Assembly: GCF_020386615.1 (NCBI RefSeq)
Contig: NZ_CP077769.1
Span: 4,960,001-5,024,000 of the forward strand
DNA from: Chitinophaga pendula
GTDB lineage: Bacteria > Bacteroidota > Bacteroidia > Chitinophagales > Chitinophagaceae
Reading direction: 5' to 3'
DNA length: 64,000 bases
This document shows, piece by piece, positions 42,797 through 55,661 of the stretch (position 1 is its first letter; each line of letters starts with the position of its first letter). A program made the position numbers and the translations under genes. The notes beneath the pieces are model-generated. The model was not told the DNA's origin. It did no database searches and was given only the letters and a program-made list of their open reading frames with translations.

Positions 42797-44221
42797 CTAT
42801 GCCTTGCTCCTTCGCATGGCCAGGTAATACAGCGGGATACCGAGCAAAATAATGCCTAACCCCGGCAAAGTGTAGTTCATTTCAAAACGTAACAGTAACA
42901 ACGCCAGCGTACTCGCAATAGCGATGTAGATAGCAGGCAACACAGGATAACCAAATGCTTTATATGGACGAGGCATATCTGGCTGCCGGCGGCGCAGGAT
43001 AAATATCCCCACAATGGTCAGTACATAAAATATCAACACCCCGAATATCACCAAAGCCAGCAGATCACCGTAACGACCAGTCAAGCACAGTAAAGAAGCC
43101 CAGAAACACTGGATCCACAATCCCTGCTGCGGTACATTGTAACGGTTCAGCTCTCCTGCCTTTTTAAAGAACAGACCGTCCTGCGCCATCGTATAGTAAA
43201 TACGCGCCCCGGATAATATCAGCCCGTTATTACAGCCAAAAGTAGATACCATGATCATCACCGCAATGATCAGTGAACCGCTGCTGCCGAATATCCTTTC
43301 CGCAACCGCCACCGCCACACGGTCATTGGCTGCAAAAGCAATCTCATTCAATGGCAATACCGCCAGGTACATCAGGTTGGCGCTCACATAAATGATAGTC
43401 ACCACCAAAGTGCCGAAGAACAATGCCCGGCCGATATTTTTGCCTGGATTCTTAATCTCTGCCGCAATGAACGTCACATTGTTCCAGGCGTCACTGGAGA
43501 ACAAAGATCCCTTCATAGACACCGCAATGGCGCCCATCAATGCCGCACCGCCCAACACCGAAGTGATCACCGAACCGGCATCACCAGGTTGTAGCGATAC
43601 CGCCGTCCAGGCATGCGCCCAGTTAGCATCCCATATTTCCTGTTTAGCGCCAAGCAGGAATCCGAAAATGATCAGTCCGAATAAAGACGCCAACTTCGCC
43701 AACGTAAACACCAGCTGTATGATCTTCCCGTTCTGCACCCCTCTGGTATTGATATAGGTAAGCGCTATAATGGAAATGATCGCCAGTATCTGCGCGGCAG
43801 ATATCTTCACAACACCGGCATCCAGCAGGATGTTCTGCTCACTGAAAGCAGGTATCAGGTATGCTGTGAACTTGGCAAATGCTACCGCTACCGCGGCAAT
43901 GGTACCCGTCTGGATCACGCTGAACTGCGTCCAGCCAAACAGAAAAGCTATAAACGGATTATAGGCCTCCCGCAGGTACACATATTGACCACCCGCACGC
44001 GGGTACATGCCAGACAATTCACCGTAGCTGACCGCAGCGATCAAGGTAACGATACCTCCCAACACCCACATCAGGGTCAACCACCCTGCACTACCTAAAC
44101 TGCGGGTGATCTCGGCAGATACAATAAATACTCCGGATCCGATCATAGAACCAGCCACTATCATCGTGGCATCCAGCAGACTCAGGCTGGGCTTAAACTC
44201 ATTAGATTGATCAACTAACAT
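42797..44221 (-). CDS. APC-superfamily amino acid permease
   Basis: The 474-residue protein has about 12 transmembrane helices and the APC motif ATMIVAGSMIGSGVFIV in helix 1. LSGMYPRAGGQYVYLREAYNPFIAFLFGW and DAWNNVTFIAAEIKNPGKNIGRAL follow. It resembles the bacterial LAT-like (AdiC/SteT-type) antiporters. The substrate is an amino acid of unknown identity. Confidence 0.9.
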   Translation of the reverse strand: MLVDQSNEFKPSLSLLDATMIVAGSMIGSGVFIVSAEITRSLGSAGWLTLMWVLGGIVTLIAAVSYGELSGMYPRAGGQYVYLREAYNPFIAFLFGWTQFSVIQTGTIAAVAVAFAKFTAYLIPAFSEQNILLDAGVVKISAAQILAIISIIALTYINTRGVQNGKIIQLVFTLAKLASLFGLIIFGFLLGAKQEIWDANWAHAWTAVSLQPGDAGSVITSVLGGAALMGAIAVSMKGSLFSSDAWNNVTFIAAEIKNPGKNIGRALFFGTLVVTIIYVSANLMYLAVLPLNEIAFAANDRVAVAVAERIFGSSGSLIIAVMIMVSTFGCNNGLILSGARIYYTMAQDGLFFKKAGELNRYNVPQQGLWIQCFWASLLCLTGRYGDLLALVIFGVLIFYVLTIVGIFILRRRQPDMPRPYKAFGYPVLPAIYIAIASTLALLLLRFEMNYTLPGLGIILLGIPLYYLAMRRSKA

Positions 44222-44573
44222 AATGAACGCGTTGCAAATGTTTGATGAGTGATCACCATTAGGTGCTCAATAGAAATGATTAGTTATTATAGATAGAAGT
44301 TCGACTATTCAGATAGCGGCCGCCATACGATCGCTCGCCGGCGTATAACAGATGGACAATAACAAATACAGTAGTATACTGCGCCGATGTTTTAGACAGG
44401 AACATCTGCCGAACATGATGGTTGGAACATAGAAAGCTCAATACTAATACTATATTTCCAGGTTGTTGTACCTTCTTAACACTATTTAACGCCACCTGCC
44501 GGTTAGCTGCCGATGAATGGCCGATTTTGGTTGTTTTCGCTGTTCGTTCGCATTGATCTGTAAAAGACGGCCA
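44222..44573. other. Intergenic region upstream of the APC permease
   Basis: About 350 bases. The only frame (71 codons at 44280-44495, minus strand) shows no signal peptide, domain or good context and is not called a gene. Confidence 0.5.
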
Positions 44574-44608
44574 AACAAAAAAAGTCCTGGTACACGTACC
44601 AGGACTTT
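44574..44608 (-). terminator. Intrinsic terminator of the Skp-like gene
   Basis: A 13-bp perfect stem (44581-44593 with 44596-44608, loop AC) followed on the minus strand by a T-rich run. Confidence 0.8.
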
Positions 44609-44650
44609 AAATTATAGCTTTTTTCTTAATATCTCTATAGATCAAAGAAG

Positions 44651-45259
44651 TTATTTATTCTCCGGTTTAGGAGAGGCATTGATACCCTTGATCACTTCTG
44701 CTGTGATGTCATATGCTTCATCCTTATAGAGGATGTTGGTAGCACTCATTCTGTAAGAGAAAATATAAGCGTATTTTTTATTAGAATTAAACGATTTCAG
44801 GAAGCTGTTTAACTGCTTCTGCAGCTCTTCGCTGAATTTGGCTTCCTGTTCTGCATACTGACCACGCAGGTTCTGCGCTTTCAGCTCCAGTTGCTGTTGC
44901 TTCTGCAGGATGCTACGCTGTGCCGCTTCGCCTTCTGACTGTGTCAATGTAGCCGCTTTGCGCTGCAGGTCAGCATATTCATTCCGCAAAGCAGTTTCAT
45001 TACCTCTCAGCTCATTCTCAATCGCCTGTTGCCTTTTTTCTAATTCTGTCTTTTTCTCCTTAAAATAATCGTAGTGAGCTTCCAGGGAATCCAGATCCAC
45101 ATAAGCAATCCTGAATTGGCTACCAGCCGTTGTTACGTTACCAGTTGTATCCTTACCGTCAGTGGCAGGAGTTTTAGCTCCCTGCTGGCAAGCCATAAAA
45201 GTACCGGCTGCCAGTGCAGCTAAGCATCCTTTTTTCACTATTTGTTTAAAGTTCTGCAT
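44651..45259 (-). CDS. OmpH/Skp-family lipoprotein
   Basis: The 202-residue protein starts at 45259 (MQNFKQIVKKGCLAALAAG) with a lipobox FMACQ. It has FRIAYVDLDSLEAHYDYFKEKKTELEKRQQ and a long charged coiled coil (about 70-160), as in the trimeric Skp/OmpH periplasmic chaperones. Being a predicted lipoprotein is a departure from soluble Skp. It may assist outer-membrane protein folding. Confidence 0.85.
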   Translation of the reverse strand: MQNFKQIVKKGCLAALAAGTFMACQQGAKTPATDGKDTTGNVTTAGSQFRIAYVDLDSLEAHYDYFKEKKTELEKRQQAIENELRGNETALRNEYADLQRKAATLTQSEGEAAQRSILQKQQQLELKAQNLRGQYAEQEAKFSEELQKQLNSFLKSFNSNKKYAYIFSYRMSATNILYKDEAYDITAEVIKGINASPKPENK

Positions 45260-45423
45260 GTTGATAGCTGGATTTAGCATTCCCTTTTTAAACATTAAAA
45301 AATTTTGAACGGCTAAAATAAGGTATTTGGTCGATTTTAGTCCTTTCCAATCGCATTTTTATGCATGTTTTAACGAAAGTGTGATCGCCGCTTTACCTTT
45401 ATACATCCCCCTTTCGGGGTATA

Positions 45424-46473
45424 CTACTTGGTTTTTACCTTTTCCAGCAGCCTCTCAGGCTCGTCAGTGGTGATAAAATCAACACCAGCTTGCAGGAATG
45501 TGTCCATATCTTCCGGATTATTCACTGTCCACACGTTAGTGGTAATACCATTTTTGCGGACTTTATCCATCAGCTGCGTATCCTTCTTAAATACAGACTG
45601 ATGATAATCCAGCCCCCATATCTTTTCTGCTTTCAACTCCTCCGGCTGCTTCTCTCCATTCAGGTAAGCTACGTGTGCAGATGGATCTAAAGCCACTACG
45701 GTCTTCAGGATATTGTAGTCAAAGCTGATATAGTAGATCCAGGCCTGTGCCTGCATTTCATGCACCATGGCTACCGCTTTGGCCGCCAGCAGTGCGCCCC
45801 GCTCCTTTCCTTTGCGGGATGGTTTTAACTCCAGTACCAGTTTGGTATGCGCCTGCGTTTTACCTTCACGGATATACTCTTCCAGGGTAGGTACATGATC
45901 GCCATTGTCCAGCTGCACTGTCTGCAATTCAGCTAATGGCGTCTCTTCCAGTACTTTACCGCCTATCTGCGGGTCGTGCGATAATACCAGCTCTTCATCA
46001 GCTGATAACCATACGTCAAACTCCGATCCTGCACATCCCAGGCGAATAGCATCTTTCAGAGAACTCAGGGAATTCTGGCTGCCTGGCTGGTTCTTCCACG
46101 CTCCTCTGTGCGCCACTACACGGTTACGGATAAACTGATCTTTTACGATGGTAAAGGTCGCCGTGTCTTCTCCGGCCTTTACGGTCACCTGGTAAGCAAA
46201 CACCCCCTCTTTAGGTAATGTTACCTTAGGCTTCAGCTGCAGCGCTCCCTCTTTACTGATAGTAAACAAACCTGCCTTGTCTTTTATAATACGGGCACTG
46301 ATCGGACTGCCGGATAGATCGATCACCTGTCCGGCCTTAGCGCCTTTTGTACCCGCAGGTACAGTGTAGTTGTCAAGGAATATCTTCCGGTCCTGTGCCA
46401 TAAGCGTGGTTGCTGAAACTAACAGTAATGCAGTCGCTGATAATGCCAGCACTCGTCTCCATTGTTGCCCCAT
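45424..46473 (-). CDS. Glycerophosphodiester phosphodiesterase-like protein
   Basis: The 349-residue secreted protein (signal peptide MGQQWRRVLALSATALLLVSATTLM) has a beta-rich N-terminal region to about residue 110 and then a GDPD barrel. The GDPD motifs are RNRVVAHRGAW, SEFDVWLSADEELVLSHDP and VWTVNNPEDMDTFLQAGVDFITTDEP. The family HRG...PENT motif reads HRG...GSQNS, so the metal-binding Glu is Gln. The other metal residues (ExD, HD) are kept. Activity on glycerophosphodiesters is probable but not assured. Confidence 0.85.
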   Translation of the reverse strand: MGQQWRRVLALSATALLLVSATTLMAQDRKIFLDNYTVPAGTKGAKAGQVIDLSGSPISARIIKDKAGLFTISKEGALQLKPKVTLPKEGVFAYQVTVKAGEDTATFTIVKDQFIRNRVVAHRGAWKNQPGSQNSLSSLKDAIRLGCAGSEFDVWLSADEELVLSHDPQIGGKVLEETPLAELQTVQLDNGDHVPTLEEYIREGKTQAHTKLVLELKPSRKGKERGALLAAKAVAMVHEMQAQAWIYYISFDYNILKTVVALDPSAHVAYLNGEKQPEELKAEKIWGLDYHQSVFKKDTQLMDKVRKNGITTNVWTVNNPEDMDTFLQAGVDFITTDEPERLLEKVKTK

Positions 46474-46597
46474 AATGAATAATCTTTTGCACTAAAAATA
46501 GCGCGCAGGTATTGAAAATAAAAGCCCCCTACGGTAAATTAACAGGAAGATATATCAGTGGAGAATAAAGCCCGGCGCGCTTTGTATGGATGTATTG

Positions 46598-47299
46598 CTA
46601 CTTGCCGGTTTGATAGGTGAATATTTTGAGGTCACTGGTAGTATTGTCACCCGCGAACCATACTGTATGACGCTCTCCCGCTTTTACGGAGAAAGGAATT
46701 TTACCGCCTTTCAGTTGGCTGGTCTTGGTTAGATCGTTGGCCCTGCGCAGGTCCAACGTATGATCACCTGCCGGTATATCCAGTATCGCCACCGCAGTAA
46801 AGCCAAGGTTACGCTGTACAATCGTGGTATCCACCACCAGGTCCAGCGACATAGGCTGATTAGCACTGATAACAATATTACTCATCGAGATGAATCTTAC
46901 CCTGGCATTACCATCTTTGGTAGGCGTAGTAACATCGTCGTCTACTACTACCGCCCCTGGGATCGCCCTGAAATCACGCCCTAGAAAGATAGTGGTCAGG
47001 TGTTGATTACGGAGGCTCACTTCTCCTCCTATAAACTGGTTCTGGCTCCCGTTAGGACGCACAGAAACGATATATTTTTTCGCCCGGAAATAAGAATAAG
47101 CACTTTGCTCACCCGATTTCAAATTAGTGACCAACGCCTTTCCATCTATTAAAGCATCAAAGCTCTCGGTACCCGGCACAGCATTGAGGAGCTTAATACC
47201 AGAATTGGTATCCGGAATAAATTTATCATCCCTTTTACCACAACCGATAAAGGTCACTACGATCGCTACCATCCATATACCCGTGCGCCAATGCTTCAT
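46598..47299 (-). CDS. DUF4397-like lipoprotein
   Basis: The 233-residue lipoprotein (FIGCGKRDD lipobox, Cys about 20) has the DUF4397 pattern IKLLNAVPGTESFDALIDGK and AYSYFRAKKYIVSVRPNGSQ, a beta-sandwich domain of unknown role. It lies upstream of the 46474-46597 gap and downstream of rpoC. Confidence 0.75.
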   Translation of the reverse strand: MKHWRTGIWMVAIVVTFIGCGKRDDKFIPDTNSGIKLLNAVPGTESFDALIDGKALVTNLKSGEQSAYSYFRAKKYIVSVRPNGSQNQFIGGEVSLRNQHLTTIFLGRDFRAIPGAVVVDDDVTTPTKDGNARVRFISMSNIVISANQPMSLDLVVDTTIVQRNLGFTAVAILDIPAGDHTLDLRRANDLTKTSQLKGGKIPFSVKAGERHTVWFAGDNTTSDLKIFTYQTGK

Positions 47300-47395
47300 A
47301 CAGAGAGTTATTTGCTTACAAAGTAAACTGCTTTTTTGGAAATTCCGCCTATTTAAACGTGCTGATCGCTGTGAAAATTATCTGCCCGACAGGTC

Positions 47396-47433
47396 TATAA
47401 AAGCAAAAGGCTCCCGTGAAGGAGCCTTTGCTT
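47396..47433 (-). terminator. Terminator of the rplK-rpoC operon
   Basis: Hairpin of 47401-47414 with 47421-47433 (GGCTCC/GGAGCC core) followed by TTTTATA on the minus strand, 20 bases after the rpoC stop. Confidence 0.75.
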
Positions 47434-47452
47434 TATCTGAAGGAAGTTAATA

Positions 47453-50400
47453 CTATTCTTCTTCGTCAAACTGGAACACTTCTTTCGAAGAGGTCAGGAT
47501 GTCGTATTCTTCTTTGGAACCTACGATCATGTTTTCGAACTCACGCAGACCTGTACCTGCAGGTATCAGGTGACCGGTGATTACGTTCTCTTTCAGACCC
47601 AGCATATCATCCGTCTTACCGTTGATTGCGGCAGAAGACAATACTTTGGTGGTTTCCTGGAAGGATGCGGCAGATATCCAGCTATGTGTACCCAGTGACG
47701 CCTTGGTAATACCCAGAAGCAGCGGGCTGGAAGTAGCAGCATTCGCATCGCGGAATTCAACCAGTTTCTTATCGGAACGACGCAGGGCAGAGTTTTCTTC
47801 TCTTACCTGACGCAGGGTTACGATCTGACCAGCTCTCAATACCGCAGATTCGCCTGCTTCTGTTACTACCTTCTTGTCATAGATGTTATCGTTCTCTTCA
47901 AAGAATTCAAACTTATCGGTAGTATCCCCCTCGAGGAAGCGGGTATCTCCCGGATCTTCGATAGTTACCTTACGCATCATCTGGCGAACGATCACCTCAA
48001 TGTGTTTGTCATTGATCTTCACCCCCTGCAGACGGTATACCTCCTGGATCTCATTTACCAGGTACTCCTGTACGGCAAACGGACCTTTGATAGAGAGGAT
48101 ATCGGCTGGCGTGATAGAACCATCAGACAGTGCAGTACCCGCTTTCACGAAGTCACCGTCCTGTACCAGGATGTGACGTGTCAATGGCACCAGGTATTTC
48201 TTCACCTGGCTCTCGCGGCTTTCGATGATGATCTCGCGGTTACCACGTTTGATGTTACCAAAGGTTACCACACCATCGATCTCAGAGACGATAGCAGGGT
48301 TGCTCGGGTTACGCGCCTCAAACAGTTCAGTTACACGCGGCAGACCACCCGTGATGTCACGCAGTTTACCGATCACACGAGGTATCTTCACAATTACCTG
48401 ACCAGCTCTTACTGCATCGCCTTCTTCAATAACGATGTGAGAACCAACCGGGAGGTTGTAAGATTTCACCTCTTTATTACCATCTATCAGGATAGACGGG
48501 ATCTTGTTCTTATCCTTGGTTTCAATTACCACTTTCTCACGGTGACCAGTCTGCTCATCCGCTTCTTCACGGAAGGTGATACCTTCTATGATGCTATCGA
48601 AACGGATATTACCAGCAATCTCAGATACGATTACGGCGTTGAATGGATCCCATGTACAGATCACGTCGCCTTTGGCTACCTTCTGGCCATCTTTCACCAG
48701 CAGGGTAGAACCATAAGGGATGTTGTTGGTGATCAGCAGACGATCGTTTTTCACGTCCATGATACGCAACTCACCGGTACGACCGATTACCACCTGTACT
48801 TTTTCACCTTCATTGTTTTCGTAGGTAGTGGTTCTCAGACCATCGAACTGTACAGTACCTTCAAATTTAGCAGGCAGCGCTGATTCAACGGAAGTAGAAC
48901 CAGCCACACCACCCACGTGGAAGGTACGTAGTGTCAGCTGTGTACCAGGCTCACCGATGGACTGGGCCGCGATGATACCTACAGCATCACCACGCTGAGC
49001 GGTATAACCTGTTGCCAGGTTTTTACCATAACATCTTACACACACACCACGACGGCTTTCACAAGTCAGTACAGAACGGATCTCTACGGTCTCGATAGAG
49101 CTTTCTTCGATGTGCTTAGCGATATCTTCTGTGATTTGCTGACCGGCAGCCACCAGCAGCTCTTCTGTCTGAGGATCAAATACATCGTGCAGGGAAGTCC
49201 TACCCAGGATACGATCGTACAGCGGCTCTACCACCTCTTCGTTATCTTTCAGGGCAGAAGTAGCAATACCACGCAGGGTACCACAATCTTCCTCGTTGAT
49301 CACCACGTCCTGGGCAACGTCCACGAGACGACGGGTCAGGTAACCCGCATCCGCCGTTTTCAATGCCGTATCCGCAAGACCTTTACGCGCACCGTGCGTA
49401 GAGATGAAGTACTCCAATACGTTCAGACCATCCTTGAAGTTGGAAAGGATCGGGTTCTCGATGATCTCGGAACCGGTAGAACCACTCTTACGTGGTTTCG
49501 CCATCAATCCTCTTAGACCCGCCAGCTGTTTGATCTGTTGTTTGGATCCACGCGCACCGGAGTCAAGCATCATGTACACAGAGTTAAAGCCCTGTTTGTC
49601 TGTTGCCAGCTCGCGGATCAGCGTTTCGGTTACTTTAGTATCCACACGTGACCAGATGTCGATGATCTGGTTGTAACGCTCGTTGTTCGTGATCAGACCC
49701 ATGTTGTAGTTATCCCACACCTCATCCACTTCGGAAGAAGCACTGTCAATCATCAGTTGCTTCACTTCAGGGATGATCAGGTCATTAATGTTAAAGGACA
49801 GACCACCGCGGAACGCCGTACGGAAACCTAACTGCTTGATATCATCCAGGAACTTCGCAGTTTTCGGGATGTCGGTGTATTTGATCATATCACCGATGAT
49901 CTCACGCAGTGATTTCTTCGTCAGCAGTGCATTCACATAACCAGCCTCTTTTGGTACGAACTGGTTGAAGATCACGCGACCTACGGTTGTTTCTATCAGT
50001 TTCGTTTCCAGCTCATTCGCTTCAGTACGAACGGTAGCTTTTACACGAATATGCGCATGCAGGTCTACACGCTGCTCGTTGTAGGCGATGATCACCTCTT
50101 CGGCAGAGTAGAATGCTTTACCTTCTCCTTTTACGATTTCAGTATCGGTAGATTTTTTACCCTTAGAGATATAGTACAGACCGAGTACCATGTCCTGAGA
50201 TGGCAGGGTGATCGGCGTACCGTTCTGCGGGTTAAGGATGTTATGTGAAGACAACATCAGCAACTGGGCTTCCAGTATCGCTGCGTTGCTCAACGGTACG
50301 TGTACCGCCATCTGGTCACCGTCAAAGTCGGCGTTGAACGCAGAACACACCAGCGGGTGCAGCTGTATCGCCTTACCTTCCACCAGTTTAGGCTGGAATG

Positions 50401-51748
50401 CCTGGATGGACAGACGGTGGAGGGTAGGAGCACGGTTCAGCATCACCGGATGCCCTTTCAGTACATTCTCCAGGATATCCCAAACCACCGCTTCTTTCCT
50501 ATCTACCAGCTTCTTCGCAGATTTTACCGTCTTTACGATACCTCTTTCGATCAGCTTACGGATGATAAACGGTTTGAACAGCTCTGCCGCCATATCTTTT
50601 GGGAGACCGCACTCATGCAGTTTCAACTCAGGACCTACCACGATTACAGAACGACCGGAGTAGTCCACACGTTTACCCAACAAGTTCTGACGGAAACGAC
50701 CCTGTTTACCTTTCAGTACGTCAGAAAGGGATTTCAGCGCACGGCCACCCTCTGCCTTCACCGCATTGGATTTACGGGAGTTGTCGAACAGGGAGTCTAC
50801 CGCTTCCTGCAGCATACGCTTTTCGTTTCTCAAGATCACCTCAGGCGCCTTGATCTCGATCAGACGTTTCAAACGGTTGTTACGGATGATCACCCGGCGG
50901 TAAAGATCGTTCAGGTCAGAAGACGCAAAACGGCCACCATCCAAAGGCACCAACGGACGTAATTCCGGCGGAACTACAGGAATATATTGCATCACCATCC
51001 ACTCAGGACGGTTGTCTACACGATTGTTAGCATCACGGAAAGCTTCCACTACGCTCAGACGTTTCAACGCCTCCGCTTTACGCTGCTGGGAAGTTTCAGT
51101 GGCTGCCTGGTTACGCAGCTGGTAAGAAAGGCTGTCCAGATCAATACGGGCCAGCATCATTTCCACCGCTTCCGCACCCATCTTAGCGATGAATTTGTTA
51201 GGATCTTCATCCGGCAACAGCTGATTGTCTTTCGGCAAAGTATCCAGTACATCCAGATACTCTTCCTCTGTCAGCAGATCACCGTAATTCATTCCCTTCT
51301 CTTGTTTAGCACCAGCCTGGATGATCACATATCTTTCATAGTATACGATCGTTTCCAGTTTCTTGGAGCTCATACCCAACAAGTAACCAATCTTGTTAGG
51401 CAGGGATTTGAAATACCATATATGTACAACGGGCACTACCAGACGGATGTGACCCATTCTCTCACGACGTACTTTCTTCTCCGTTACTTCTACACCACAA
51501 CGGTCGCATACAATACCCTTATAACGGATACGCTTATACTTACCGCAATAGCATTCGTAGTCTTTAACAGGCCCGAATATCCTTTCACAGAAAAGACCAT
51601 CACGCTCCGGCTTGTAAGTACGGTAGTTGATGGTTTCCGGTTTCAGTACCTCACCGTAGGAACGCTCCAGGATTGCATCCGGAGAAGCCAGGCTGATGGT
51701 GATACTGTTAAAATTAGACTTAGGACGATTTTCTTTCTTTATGGCCAT
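47453..51748 (-). CDS. rpoC: DNA-directed RNA polymerase subunit beta'
   Basis: The 1431-residue beta' has the first zinc-binding site ([25 protein letters not shown]), the catalytic triad [16 protein letters not shown] and the bridge-helix region. The second zinc site [13 protein letters not shown] is also present. It forms the RNA polymerase core with RpoB and the alpha dimer. It starts 103 bases after rpoB, with no terminator between. Confidence 0.98.
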   Translation of the reverse strand: MAIKKENRPKSNFNSITISLASPDAILERSYGEVLKPETINYRTYKPERDGLFCERIFGPVKDYECYCGKYKRIRYKGIVCDRCGVEVTEKKVRRERMGHIRLVVPVVHIWYFKSLPNKIGYLLGMSSKKLETIVYYERYVIIQAGAKQEKGMNYGDLLTEEEYLDVLDTLPKDNQLLPDEDPNKFIAKMGAEAVEMMLARIDLDSLSYQLRNQAATETSQQRKAEALKRLSVVEAFRDANNRVDNRPEWMVMQYIPVVPPELRPLVPLDGGRFASSDLNDLYRRVIIRNNRLKRLIEIKAPEVILRNEKRMLQEAVDSLFDNSRKSNAVKAEGGRALKSLSDVLKGKQGRFRQNLLGKRVDYSGRSVIVVGPELKLHECGLPKDMAAELFKPFIIRKLIERGIVKTVKSAKKLVDRKEAVVWDILENVLKGHPVMLNRAPTLHRLSIQAFQPKLVEGKAIQLHPLVCSAFNADFDGDQMAVHVPLSNAAILEAQLLMLSSHNILNPQNGTPITLPSQDMVLGLYYISKGKKSTDTEIVKGEGKAFYSAEEVIIAYNEQRVDLHAHIRVKATVRTEANELETKLIETTVGRVIFNQFVPKEAGYVNALLTKKSLREIIGDMIKYTDIPKTAKFLDDIKQLGFRTAFRGGLSFNINDLIIPEVKQLMIDSASSEVDEVWDNYNMGLITNNERYNQIIDIWSRVDTKVTETLIRELATDKQGFNSVYMMLDSGARGSKQQIKQLAGLRGLMAKPRKSGSTGSEIIENPILSNFKDGLNVLEYFISTHGARKGLADTALKTADAGYLTRRLVDVAQDVVINEEDCGTLRGIATSALKDNEEVVEPLYDRILGRTSLHDVFDPQTEELLVAAGQQITEDIAKHIEESSIETVEIRSVLTCESRRGVCVRCYGKNLATGYTAQRGDAVGIIAAQSIGEPGTQLTLRTFHVGGVAGSTSVESALPAKFEGTVQFDGLRTTTYENNEGEKVQVVIGRTGELRIMDVKNDRLLITNNIPYGSTLLVKDGQKVAKGDVICTWDPFNAVIVSEIAGNIRFDSIIEGITFREEADEQTGHREKVVIETKDKNKIPSILIDGNKEVKSYNLPVGSHIVIEEGDAVRAGQVIVKIPRVIGKLRDITGGLPRVTELFEARNPSNPAIVSEIDGVVTFGNIKRGNREIIIESRESQVKKYLVPLTRHILVQDGDFVKAGTALSDGSITPADILSIKGPFAVQEYLVNEIQEVYRLQGVKINDKHIEVIVRQMMRKVTIEDPGDTRFLEGDTTDKFEFFEENDNIYDKKVVTEAGESAVLRAGQIVTLRQVREENSALRRSDKKLVEFRDANAATSSPLLLGITKASLGTHSWISAASFQETTKVLSSAAINGKTDDMLGLKENVITGHLIPAGTGLREFENMIVGSKEEYDILTSSKEVFQFDEEE

Positions 51749-51851
51749 CGCGTATGTTGTTTAAAGAAAATTCTTATAGGATGCCGACAGTCCACAGGTC
51801 ACTGCTCATCTTATCAGATCCGGCAGCGACCTATGGACAATAGACAGATAG

Positions 51852-54800
51852 TTATTCAAATTTCAGGTCGAGACCCAGACCACGTAACTCGTGGATCAAT
51901 ACGTTAAAGGACTCAGGTACACCTGCTTTCGGAATGTTGTCTCCCTTCACGATAGACTCATAGGCTTTTGCACGACCTACGATATCATCCGACTTGATCG
52001 TCAACAACTCCTGCAGGATATTGGATGCACCGTATGCTTCCAGTGCCCATACCTCCATCTCACCAAAACGCTGACCACCGAACTGCGCCTTACCTCCCAG
52101 CGGCTGCTGGGTAATGAGGCTGTAAGGTCCGATAGAACGGGCGTGCATCTTGTCATCCACCATGTGGCTCAGTTTAAGCATGTAGATAACACCCACCGTC
52201 GCTTTCTGGTGGAAACGCTCTCCGGTCTCACCATCATACAAGTAAGTATGACCGAAGCTAGGCAGACCAGCCTGATTGATATATTCTGCGATCTCCTCGG
52301 TGGTAGCACCATCAAAGATCGGCGTAGCAAAACGAATACCCAGTTTCAGACCTGCCCATCCAAGTACAGTCTCATAGATCTGACCCAGGTTCATACGGGA
52401 AGGTACCCCCAGCGGGTTCAGTACGATATCTACCGGTGTACCATCATCCAGGAACGGCATGTCTTCATCACGCACGATCCTTGCAACAATACCCTTGTTA
52501 CCGTGGCGGCCTGCCATCTTATCACCCACTTTCAGCTTACGCTTGCTGGCCAGGTATACTTTCGCCAGTTTCAATACGCCGGCCGGCAACTCATCACCAA
52601 TAGAGATGTTGAACTTCTCGCGTTTGTAACGACCCAGTTCTTCATTGTACTTGATGTTATAGTTGTGCAACAGGGTGTTGATCTGTTCGTTGGTAGTCTC
52701 GTCAGTGGTCCAGTTCAACGGATTAACGTTCTGGAAATCTATATTCACCAGGTTCTTCTGGGAGAATTTAGAGCCTTTGGATATCAATACCTCACCGTAA
52801 GTGTTGGTAATACCCTGAGATGTTTTATCCTTCAGCAGTACCAGCAGTTTGCTCATCAGCACTTCCAGTAGGTCTTCTTCATTCTTCTGGTGGATCTTCT
52901 CCAGTTTCTCCAGAGAAGCTTTCTCACGGGTCTTGGAGTTCTTATCCTTTTTAGCGCGGGAGAATAGTTTCTTGTCGATCACCACACCTTCTGTGCTCGG
53001 AGGTGCTTTCAGAGAAGCGTCTTTCGCATCGGAGGCCTTATCGCCGAAGATAGCTCTCAGCAGTTTCTCTTCCGGAGAAGGATCGGATTCACCACGGGGG
53101 GTGATCTTACCAATCAGGATATCTCCCTCTTTGATATGCGCACCTACACGGATGATACCGTTCTGATCCAGGTCCTTGGTGGCTTCTTCGCTCACGTTCG
53201 GAATATCCGGTGTCAGTTCTTCCTCACCCAGTTTGGTATCACGTACTTCCAGCTCATACTCATCGATGTGGATGGAAGTGAAGAGGTCTTCACGGGCTAC
53301 TCTCTCGGAGATCACGATAGCATCCTCAAAGTTGTAACCTTTCCAAGGCATGAACGCTACTTTCAGGTTGCGTCCCAGTGCCAGCTCACCACCGCGGGTA
53401 GCGTAACCTTCTGTTAAGAAGTCGCCTTCTACCACACGCTGTCCTTTCTTCACACAAGGTTTCAGGTTGATACAGGTGCTCTGGTTAGTCTTAACGAACT
53501 TAGTCAGTTGGTATACTACCAGGTCATCTTCAAAAGATACCAGTTTCTGCATCTCGTCACGCTCGTAACGTACATGGATTTCGTTCGCATCTACGAACTC
53601 TATCACCCCCTTGCCTTCAGCAGTGATCTGCAGGCGGGAATCACGGGCAGCTTTTGCTTCCAGACCTGTACCTACGATAGGCACTTGCGGGTTGATCAGC
53701 GGTACTGCCTGACGTTGCATGTTCGATCCCATCAACGCACGGTTGGCATCATCATGCTCGAGGAACGGAATCAGGGAAGCACTCAGACCCACGATCTGGT
53801 TAGGTGCTACGTCCATGAATTCCACCTCTTCTCTGTCCAGGATCGGGAAGTCACCGGTCTCACGGGACTTCACTTTATCATTTACAAAGTGTCCTTTATC
53901 ATCCAGCGGAGCGTTTGCCTGTGCGATCTTCACGGTATCTTCTTCTTCAGCACTCAGGAACTCTACGCGGTTCATATCTACTTTACCTTCTTTTACCTTA
54001 CGGTAAGGTGTTTCGATGAAGCCCATCTCATTCACTTTCGCGTGTACGCAAAGGGTAGAGATCAGACCGATGTTCGGTCCTTCCGGCGTTTCAATCGTAC
54101 AGAGACGGCCATAGTGAGAGTAGTGAACGTCACGTACCTCAAAGCCCGCTCTCTCACGGCTCAGACCTCCGGGTCCGAGAGCGGAGATACGACGTTTGTG
54201 CGTGATCTCAGACAACGGGTTGGTTTGGTCGAGGAACTGTGACAACTGAGAAGTACCAAAGAAAGAGTTGATCACGGAAGACAGGGTCCTCGCATTGATC
54301 AGGTCTACCGGTGTAAACACCTCATTGTCACGAACGTTCATACGCTCACGGATGGTACGGGCCATACGGGCCAGCCCCACGCCGAACTGCGCATATAATT
54401 GCTCCCCTACAGTACGCACACGACGGTTACTCAGGTGATCGATATCGTCGATCTCCGCTTTACCGTTGGTCAGCTGTACCAGGTATTTTATGATAGAAAT
54501 GATATCCTCCTTGGTCAATACCTTCATGTCCAGCGGAGTAGGCAGTCCCAGCTTTCTGTTGATCTTGTAACGGCCTACATCCCCGAGGTCATAACGCTTA
54601 TCGGAGAAGAATAATTTATCAATGATACCCCTTGCTGTCTCATCATCCGGTGCATCAGCTCCGCGCAGTTGGCGGTAGATGTGCTGAACGGCTTCCAGCT
54701 CAGAGTTGGATGTATCTTTATTTAAAGTATTGTAGATGATCGAGAAGTCACCGCTCACCTCTTCTTTCTGCACGAAAACACTCTTTACATCCATATCGAT

Positions 54801-55661
54801 GATAGTCTCGATGTTCGCCTCGTCGAGGATGCTATCACGCTCCAGCATGATCTCATTACGCTCGATGCTCACCACCTCACCGGTATCCTCATCTACGAAA
54901 TCTTCTACCCAGCTTCTCAGCACCCGGGCAGCCAGCTTCTTGCCGGTATATTTTTCAAGACTCTTCCGCTCTGCTTTTACTTCATCTGCCATGCCGAACA
55001 GCTGCAGAATGTCTTTATCTGTTTCGTAGCCAATAGCACGCAACAGCGTAGTAACCGGGAATTTCTTCTTACGGTCGATGTATGCATACATAACATTGTT
55101 GATGTCAGTAGCAAACTCCATCCATGCGCCCTTGAACGGGATCACCCTGGCAGAGTAGATCTTCGTACCGTTCGGGTGTACGGATTGACCAAAGAATACA
55201 CCAGGAGAACGATGCAGCTGCGATACAACTACACGCTCAGCACCGTTGATCACGAATGTTCCTCTCGGGGTCATATAAGGTATATTACCCAGGAACACAT
55301 CCTGTACAATCGTCTGGAAATCCACATGCTCCTCATCGTTACAGCTGAGGCGCAGTTTCGCCTTCAACGGTACAGAATAGGTAAGCCCACGTTCAATACA
55401 CTCTTCGATTGTGTAACGCGGAGGGTCTACAAAGTAGTCCAGAAATTCCAGATTGAAGATATTTCGCGTATCAGTAATCGGGAAGTTCTCTTTAAATACT
55501 TTAAAAAGGCCTTCGTTGTTCCGCTTGTCTGGTGTGGTTTCTAATTGGAAGAAATCCTTGAAAGATTGAATTTGGATAGCCAACAGATCCGGTGTCTCAG
55601 TAACTTGTTTGATCTTTCCAAAATTTACTCTTTCGTTTGTTTGGGCTTTTTTTAGAGACAT
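51852..55661 (-). CDS. rpoB: DNA-directed RNA polymerase subunit beta
   Basis: The 1269-residue beta subunit has the rifampicin-region sequence [51 protein letters not shown], and the C-terminal [19 protein letters not shown]. The rifampicin-region residues match sensitive wild-type enzymes. It follows rplL after 215 bases that contain a hairpin. Confidence 0.98.
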   Translation of the reverse strand: MSLKKAQTNERVNFGKIKQVTETPDLLAIQIQSFKDFFQLETTPDKRNNEGLFKVFKENFPITDTRNIFNLEFLDYFVDPPRYTIEECIERGLTYSVPLKAKLRLSCNDEEHVDFQTIVQDVFLGNIPYMTPRGTFVINGAERVVVSQLHRSPGVFFGQSVHPNGTKIYSARVIPFKGAWMEFATDINNVMYAYIDRKKKFPVTTLLRAIGYETDKDILQLFGMADEVKAERKSLEKYTGKKLAARVLRSWVEDFVDEDTGEVVSIERNEIMLERDSILDEANIETIIDMDVKSVFVQKEEVSGDFSIIYNTLNKDTSNSELEAVQHIYRQLRGADAPDDETARGIIDKLFFSDKRYDLGDVGRYKINRKLGLPTPLDMKVLTKEDIISIIKYLVQLTNGKAEIDDIDHLSNRRVRTVGEQLYAQFGVGLARMARTIRERMNVRDNEVFTPVDLINARTLSSVINSFFGTSQLSQFLDQTNPLSEITHKRRISALGPGGLSRERAGFEVRDVHYSHYGRLCTIETPEGPNIGLISTLCVHAKVNEMGFIETPYRKVKEGKVDMNRVEFLSAEEEDTVKIAQANAPLDDKGHFVNDKVKSRETGDFPILDREEVEFMDVAPNQIVGLSASLIPFLEHDDANRALMGSNMQRQAVPLINPQVPIVGTGLEAKAARDSRLQITAEGKGVIEFVDANEIHVRYERDEMQKLVSFEDDLVVYQLTKFVKTNQSTCINLKPCVKKGQRVVEGDFLTEGYATRGGELALGRNLKVAFMPWKGYNFEDAIVISERVAREDLFTSIHIDEYELEVRDTKLGEEELTPDIPNVSEEATKDLDQNGIIRVGAHIKEGDILIGKITPRGESDPSPEEKLLRAIFGDKASDAKDASLKAPPSTEGVVIDKKLFSRAKKDKNSKTREKASLEKLEKIHQKNEEDLLEVLMSKLLVLLKDKTSQGITNTYGEVLISKGSKFSQKNLVNIDFQNVNPLNWTTDETTNEQINTLLHNYNIKYNEELGRYKREKFNISIGDELPAGVLKLAKVYLASKRKLKVGDKMAGRHGNKGIVARIVRDEDMPFLDDGTPVDIVLNPLGVPSRMNLGQIYETVLGWAGLKLGIRFATPIFDGATTEEIAEYINQAGLPSFGHTYLYDGETGERFHQKATVGVIYMLKLSHMVDDKMHARSIGPYSLITQQPLGGKAQFGGQRFGEMEVWALEAYGASNILQELLTIKSDDIVGRAKAYESIVKGDNIPKAGVPESFNVLIHELRGLGLDLKFE

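Noticed and set aside
44280..44495. 71-codon minus-strand frame upstream of the APC permease
   Set aside because: No recognisable feature, and the composition is like intergenic DNA.
48002..52871. Several long plus-strand frames opposite rpoC and rpoB (up to 326 codons)
   Set aside because: They follow the codon pattern of the essential genes on the other strand and have no family features.
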